Shown here in pieces: positions 8,227 to 11,674 of a DNA stretch of 11,674 bases. Made by a program: the position numbers and the translations under genes. Each line of letters opens with the position of its first letter. Position 1 is the first letter of the stretch. The notes under the pieces are model-generated. The model was given only the letters and a program-made list of their open reading frames with translations. It was not told the origin of the DNA and searched no databases. The DNA is from Acidobacteria bacterium AH-259-G07 (GTDB taxonomy: Bacteria > Acidobacteriota > UBA6911 > RPQK01 > JADFOI01). The stretch lies in the NCBI GenBank assembly GCA_027717925.1, contig JALLON010000061.1:1-11674 (forward strand), read 5' to 3'.

Positions 8227-8290
8227 AACTCAGAACTTAAAACTCGCAAGTCACAACTCAAAGCTCAAAAGCTCAATGGCTCAATAGCTT
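8225..8290 (+). repeat. AACTC heptad array turning into octads (right outer block)
   Basis: Six 7-base units from 8225 to 8266 (AAAACTC, AGAACTT, AAAACTC, GCAAGTC, ACAACTC, AAAGCTC), followed by three 8-base units from 8267 to 8290 (AAAAGCTC, AATGGCTC, AATAGCTT). Together with AACCTTCAACC at 8309-8319, which crosses the stop codon of the uxuA-like gene (8314-8316), it mirrors the left outer block at the end of gltD. Confidence 0.72.
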
Positions 8291-8313
8291 AACTTAACTT
8301 GAAACCTAAACCT

Positions 8314-9441
8314 TCAACCCAACAGACTGATTGCCTGAACGATGCCCTTGATATAACCGTAACCAAAGGCGTAGGCCTGCCGCCTATTGGGGTCATCCGG
8401 ATGTCGCGGCATATGGTCGGGCATGAGCATGTAGGGATAATCGACTTCTTTCAAGGTGAGCGCAACCTGAACCATATCCATATCGCCTTCGTCCGGGTAG
8501 ACTTCCTGGAAATCATCGCGTTTGCCCCGGATGTTCCTGAAGTGGATGTTGAAGATCTGTTTCCGGCTGCCGAAATAGCGGATGACGTCGTGGATTTCCT
8601 TCCCGGGATCCTGCAGCATCTCAGCAGTGGTTCCGAGACAGAGATTTAGCCCATGGTAAGGGCTCTCCTGGATGGTCATGAATTGCTTCAGCCCGTCCAC
8701 GGTGCCCAGGACTCGATCGACGCCCTGGAAACCCTCGGCAGGCACTCCCGGGTCGTGGGGATGGCAGGCCATTCGGGTTTTATGCTCTTCTGCGACGGGG
8801 ATGACCCGCTCCAGAAAATAGGTGATGTGCTCCCAAAAGGTGTCCGCCTCGATCAGTCCCGCTCGCGTCAAGGGTGGATCCGCTTTCGCTTCGACCAAAC
8901 GCCAGGTGCTGTAGCTCGATCCTCCCCGGCCCGGAGTCGGTGCAGTGCGCAGCACCCCGAGAATGCTCATGTTGTATTTAATGGCAGGAATCCCCACCGC
9001 GGCGCAGTTCTTGATCATGATGCAGATGTCTTCGATATCTTTGTCACGCTCCGGGTTCTCGCCCAACATAATGGCAGGACGCGCAGTTCGATCGACGTGA
9101 GAAGAGCGCAAGAAAGGCAGCTGAACCAAATCCAGGCTAATGCCGTGTCGCTGGCACAAATCAAGCGTTTTCTCGAGATCCTCTACTGACCAGTGACCCC
9201 GCTCGCCTGGATCCGGCGGATAGCCACAGATATGGTTGACACCGTGGCGCTTGAAATATTGCAGCATCTCGTCGTTTGTGGGTCCCCGCTGCGTTCCGAC
9301 GTGCATGAGCACTTTCTTGTTCTTGCCCGAGCCCGCCTTTTTGGCGGCACCGTCAGAGGTGCTGGGCGAACAGGCGGTTGCCAGGGCGGCGCTGCCGGCG
9401 GCGCCTCCGGTCAGCGACATGAATTTCCTGCGATCGATCAT
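8314..9441 (-). CDS. Tat-exported UxuA (mannonate dehydratase)-family TIM-barrel protein
   Basis: A 375-residue TIM-barrel protein related to UxuA, which dehydrates D-mannonate to 2-keto-3-deoxygluconate. Family motifs in order: CHPHDP at 226-231 (IHPDDP in UxuA), LCLG at 267-270 with the metal-ligand Cys, HFR at 300-302 (HLR), GDMDM at 319-323 (GDVDM) and PDHM at 341-344 (PDHG). The metal-binding residues therefore look intact. Unlike cytoplasmic UxuA, it begins with a twin-arginine signal (RRKFM at 4-8, then a weakly hydrophobic Gly/Ala stretch). ATAC at 21-24 could be a lipobox, though Ala rather than Leu at -3 makes this uncertain. A flexible Ser/Ala/Gly/Lys linker follows to about 43. 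It is convergent with proC. Substrate is not proven; it could be another sugar acid or sugar isomerase/epimerase, as broad annotations often say. Confidence 0.85.
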   Translation of the reverse strand: MIDRRKFMSLTGGAAGSAALATACSPSTSDGAAKKAGSGKNKKVLMHVGTQRGPTNDEMLQYFKRHGVNHICGYPPDPGERGHWSVEDLEKTLDLCQRHGISLDLVQLPFLRSSHVDRTARPAIMLGENPERDKDIEDICIMIKNCAAVGIPAIKYNMSILGVLRTAPTPGRGGSSYSTWRLVEAKADPPLTRAGLIEADTFWEHITYFLERVIPVAEEHKTRMACHPHDPGVPAEGFQGVDRVLGTVDGLKQFMTIQESPYHGLNLCLGTTAEMLQDPGKEIHDVIRYFGSRKQIFNIHFRNIRGKRDDFQEVYPDEGDMDMVQVALTLKEVDYPYMLMPDHMPRHPDDPNRRQAYAFGYGYIKGIVQAISLLG

Positions 9442-9442
9442 G

Positions 9443-9450
9443 ACCTCCCC
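9443..9450 (-). promoter_or_regulatory. Shine-Dalgarno site of the uxuA-like gene, unusually close to the start
   Basis: On the - strand GGGGAGGT precedes the ATG at 9441, leaving only one or two bases between GGAGGT/GGAGG and ATG, where five to nine are usual. The start is still favoured because MIDRRKFM is a typical Tat signal opening. Confidence 0.45.
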
Positions 9451-9631
9451 TTTCAGCCGGGTCGTGCCTCAAGATGTCGGCTCCAATGGCACATCGTAGT
9501 ACTCAAGCGCCCATTCCTGCAATGTAGCGGACACGGCTCAGTTTGATGCGGTAGAGTATCAGATCCGGGTTGTCAATGCTGCCCAGAAATTAAGAAGGCC
9601 AGGACTTGAATGCTCATCGGAAGGGCGCCTA

Positions 9632-10201
9632 CTATTGACCTGCGAGATTTGAATTGGCGCCATACTTCGTGGCCGCCGCTTCAGTCAGCACCTTCCTTAT
9701 CTTATGGGCCGACTCTGCTAAAGATGGCTTCAGGTAAGACTCTTTAACTTTTGGACCTCGACTCAGTGGCCCTTCTGTTCCTTTTTGCACTCTGGCGGCC
9801 ACAAACACTGGTCCCTGGCCGCTCAAGACCTCCTTCAAGCACGCTTTGTAGTCCTTGGGATCGTCGAAGAAATAGGTACGCTTGAAACCAGCTCCGCGAG
9901 CTATTGCCACAAAATCCAGATGGCCCGCGCCCGGGATAGATTGATTACCGGTAACTTCATAAGTGTCATTTTGGACGACAAAAAGAATGAAGTTTCGCGC
10001 CCCTGACTCCACAGCCGTCACCAGAGATCCCAGCGTCATCAACATGCTTCCATCACCGTTTAAGCAGATAACTTTTCGCTGGGGTTGAGCCAGAGCAATT
10101 CCCAAGGCTAAATCTGCCGCATGCCCCATAGCACTGTCGGCAGAGGCGAAGTCTAGCTCACTTTGAGAAAATTTTGCCCACGGATCGACCACCAGATACA
10201 C
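9632..10201 (-). CDS. ThDP-binding decarboxylase beta-type subunit (ComE/phosphonopyruvate decarboxylase-like), N-terminus probably lost
   Basis: Resembles the thiamine-diphosphate-binding subunit of two-subunit decarboxylases such as sulfopyruvate decarboxylase (ComE), or the C-terminal half of phosphonopyruvate decarboxylase. SAMGHAADLALGIALAQP (23-40) is the conserved core start. GDG at 49-51 through N78 (QNDTYEVTGNQ) is the ThDP/Mg2+ motif. In this family some 37-45 residues usually precede the core; here only about 20 do, beginning at a GTG at 10201, and the upstream in-frame codons to the stop at 10247 show no family match. The missing part ends where a heme-binding protein fragment begins on the other strand. 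It has a C-terminal tail rich in charged residues. The partner alpha subunit would be the gene at 11175, but that lies on the opposite strand. Substrate unknown. As it stands it may be non-functional. Confidence 0.8.
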   Translation of the reverse strand: MYLVVDPWAKFSQSELDFASADSAMGHAADLALGIALAQPQRKVICLNGDGSMLMTLGSLVTAVESGARNFILFVVQNDTYEVTGNQSIPGAGHLDFVAIARGAGFKRTYFFDDPKDYKACLKEVLSGQGPVFVAARVQKGTEGPLSRGPKVKESYLKPSLAESAHKIRKVLTEAAATKYGANSNLAGQ

Positions 10202-11046
10202 GATTGTCAGCCATCCAGCTGATGGGTTTCGCCCCTGACGAACAGGCTACCAGCGTGCTGGACGAGTTGCTCACTGCCCGCGAGCCCAAGCAGGTTCAAT
10301 TGACAGCAGTGCGGGCTCTGTCAACTCAACGCCGTGCCGAAGTCGGCCAATTGCTCGTCAAACACTGGCGCAGTTTCTCACCCCCGATTCGTCGCGAGGT
10401 GGCCGAGGCACTATTCAGTCGGGCCAATCGCCTGCCCGCTCTCCTTGATGCTCTCGAGCAGGAACAGGTTCCCGTGCGACAACTGGATCCCATCCGGCGA
10501 GAAGCTCTACTCAAACACCGCGATCCCTCCATCCGGCGCCGGTCCGAAAAACTGCTCGGCCAGCAACGGACCGGCGATCTGCAGCGGGTCATCGGCCGCT
10601 ACCGGGCCGCCTTGAAACTCCAAGGAAACGGCGACCGCGGAGCGAAGGTCTTTGAACAGAGCTGTGCCACCTGCCACCGGGCGGGTGGCAAGGGTTTTAG
10701 TGTAGGTCCCGATTTGGCCACCATGCAACACCGCTCGTCGCAAGAGCTGCTGGAACATATCCTCGATCCCAACCGAGAGGTCCAGCCCAACTACGTCAAC
10801 TACCAACTCATCAGCAGTGACGGTAGGGACATCACGGGCATCATCGTCCAAGAAACGGCCACTAGCGTCACCCTCCGCCGAGCTGAAGATGCAGAGGATA
10901 GGATCCTGCGAAGCAACATCAATGAGCTCTTCTCCATGGGGCTGTCGATTATGCCAGAGGGACTTGAGCAAGACATAAACCTGCAACAGATGGCCGACCT
11001 CATTCGCTTTATCCAAACGAGCAAGGAAACCTCAGTCAGGGATTAG
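10174..11046 (+). pseudogene. C-terminal fragment of a PVC-type HEAT-repeat / heme-binding domain protein
   Basis: Family members are large exported proteins (roughly 900-1100 residues) with a beta-propeller, HEAT repeats and a C-terminal c-type heme domain. Here only the last part remains. HEAT-like helices run from RLSAIQLMGFAP (from codon 10, base 10201) to about residue 130. The cytochrome c-like domain follows, with heme-attachment CATCH at 164-168, VGPDL at 177-181, HILDPNREV at 195-203 and a likely distal Met260 in SIMPEGLE. The reading frame is intact to a normal C-terminus, but there is no signal peptide, without which heme attachment in the periplasm could not occur, and no ribosome-binding site. 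The first nine codons of the open frame (TTG at 10174) are the antisense of the beta-subunit gene. I therefore read it as a gene remnant cut at about 10201, not as a short complete gene. Confidence 0.8.
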
Positions 11047-11174
11047 CCTACACTTGCGTTGATAAAATTCTGTCCGGTGAAGTGCTTCAGCGATTTTTCG
11101 GTCTGAGTCGACCGAGAGCAAGCCGCGCACCCACGACTGTGCAAAGTGTGGTAGAAAGATGGTCAGGTCCAACC

Positions 11175-11674
11175 ATGCTTCAGGCAAAAAGAATACTAAC
11201 CGAGCTAAAGAGGTTGGATGTCAGCCACGTGGTTGGGATTCCTGACAATTCATCGGCAGCGCTGTTTGACCTTCTCCATCGAGACGGTGAAATACAATTA
11301 GTGAAGGTCACCCAGGAAAGTGAGGCCTTCGCCATTGCGGCAGGTGTCTGGATAGGGGGCAAGACACCCGTGGTACTCATTCAGAATACTGGATTTTTGG
11401 GGACTGGAGACAGCTTTCGCGGAACTGTGATGCGAATGAGAATTCCCCTGCTCTGTTTCATTACCTACCGGGGTTACACCAAAATGGTGGCTCGTCGGCT
11501 CGATCCAAATAGTACGACACTGGACGCCGAACTGCTCAGCGATTCCGGGTTAGATTCAGCAGCGCTCATCACTGAATCTACCCTGAAAGCATGGGGGGTG
11601 CCTTACTACTCCTTAGATCAAGATGATGAGGTGAGCAAGGTTTCCTTGGCTTTCGCCCAAGCGAAAGCACTTTC
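11175..11674 (+). CDS. ThDP-dependent decarboxylase alpha-type subunit (ComD-like), cut by window end
   Basis: The open frame runs from ATG 11175 to the window edge without a stop (166 codons seen). It resembles the pyrimidine-binding subunit of two-subunit ThDP decarboxylases such as sulfopyruvate decarboxylase (ComD), or the N-terminal half of phosphonopyruvate decarboxylase. VVGIPDNSS (19-27) opens the fold. TQESEAFAIAAG (46-57) contains Glu48, which aligns with the conserved glutamate that activates ThDP. LIQNTGFLG followed by RIPLLCFITYRG is the typical next strand pair. Since these families are about 165-190 residues, little should be missing. The 128 bases between the heme-protein fragment and this gene (11047-11174) hold no other gene; no strong Shine-Dalgarno or terminator was recognised there. 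It would need a beta subunit: the - strand gene at 9632-10201, or one beyond the window. Substrate unknown. Confidence 0.82.
   Translation, partial: MLQAKRILTELKRLDVSHVVGIPDNSSAALFDLLHRDGEIQLVKVTQESEAFAIAAGVWIGGKTPVVLIQNTGFLGTGDSFRGTVMRMRIPLLCFITYRGYTKMVARRLDPNSTTLDAELLSDSGLDSAALITESTLKAWGVPYYSLDQDDEVSKVSLAFAQAKAL

Noticed and set aside
7032..8290. CRISPR array
   Set aside because: The repeats are 7-8 bases long, directly adjacent with no unique spacers, and vary in sequence; no cas gene is present.
8299..9546. Several + strand open frames opposite the uxuA-like gene
   Set aside because: Shadows of the - strand gene, which has a Tat signal, a Shine-Dalgarno and conserved family motifs in order.
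9547..9576. Promoter of the uxuA-like gene (TTGACA on the - strand at 9576-9571)
   Set aside because: A perfect -35-like hexamer, but at 17 bases' spacing the -10 position reads TACCGC, a poor match; the only better candidates are too close. Nothing else was recognised in 9442-9631.
10190..11060. Target-site duplication or transposon ends around the heme-protein fragment
   Set aside because: Only a short chance match (TACAC) was found near both ends; no terminal inverted repeats and no transposase remnant.

Overview
The window is about 11.7 kb of roughly 55-60% GC bacterial DNA. The best taxonomic clue is the fragment at 10201-11046. It joins HEAT-like repeats to a C-terminal CxxCH domain of the 'putative heme-binding domain' type (TIGR02603-like), which is typical of Planctomycetota and Verrucomicrobiota. 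A Tat-exported TIM-barrel enzyme next to it and a CysB-like LysR regulator fit a PVC-superphylum genome. This assignment is an inference from protein families only; there is no rRNA or tRNA in the window.

Left part (1-7040, + strand): a nitrogen-assimilation operon. A LysR-type regulator overlaps gltB (glutamate synthase large subunit) by 4 bases (ATGA). gltD (small subunit) follows after a 10-base gap. GltB and GltD together form glutamate synthase (GOGAT), which turns glutamine, 2-oxoglutarate and reducing power into two glutamates. All catalytic and Fe-S motifs I looked for are present.

Middle (7032-8319): proC (pyrroline-5-carboxylate reductase, last step of proline synthesis from glutamate) lies between two blocks of phase-locked, mostly 7-base tandem repeats. 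The blocks are inverted with respect to each other, both in an inner part (CTCCTGG array against CAGGAGC array) and in an outer part (GAGCTGT-type heptads against AACTC-type heptads). The outer repeats run into the stop codons of gltD on one side and of the convergent uxuA-like gene on the other. The whole 1.3 kb therefore looks like a repeat-bounded module set between two convergent gene ends. Functionally proC fits the neighbouring glutamate operon, because glutamate is the precursor of proline.

Right part (8314-11674): a Tat-signal UxuA (mannonate dehydratase)-family protein on the - strand; a ThDP-binding decarboxylase beta-type subunit on the - strand that appears to lack about 20 N-terminal residues; a headless C-terminal piece of a PVC heme-binding protein on the + strand, abutting the beta gene at about 10201; and the start of the matching ThDP decarboxylase alpha-type subunit on the + strand, cut by the window end. 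Two broken genes meeting head to head at one point, with the alpha and beta genes on opposite strands, are explained by a single inversion whose other breakpoint lies beyond 11674. An assembly chimera is the main alternative.

The most unusual items are the repeat-bounded proC module and the apparent inversion junction at about 10201. The rest is ordinary metabolism with clear family assignments.
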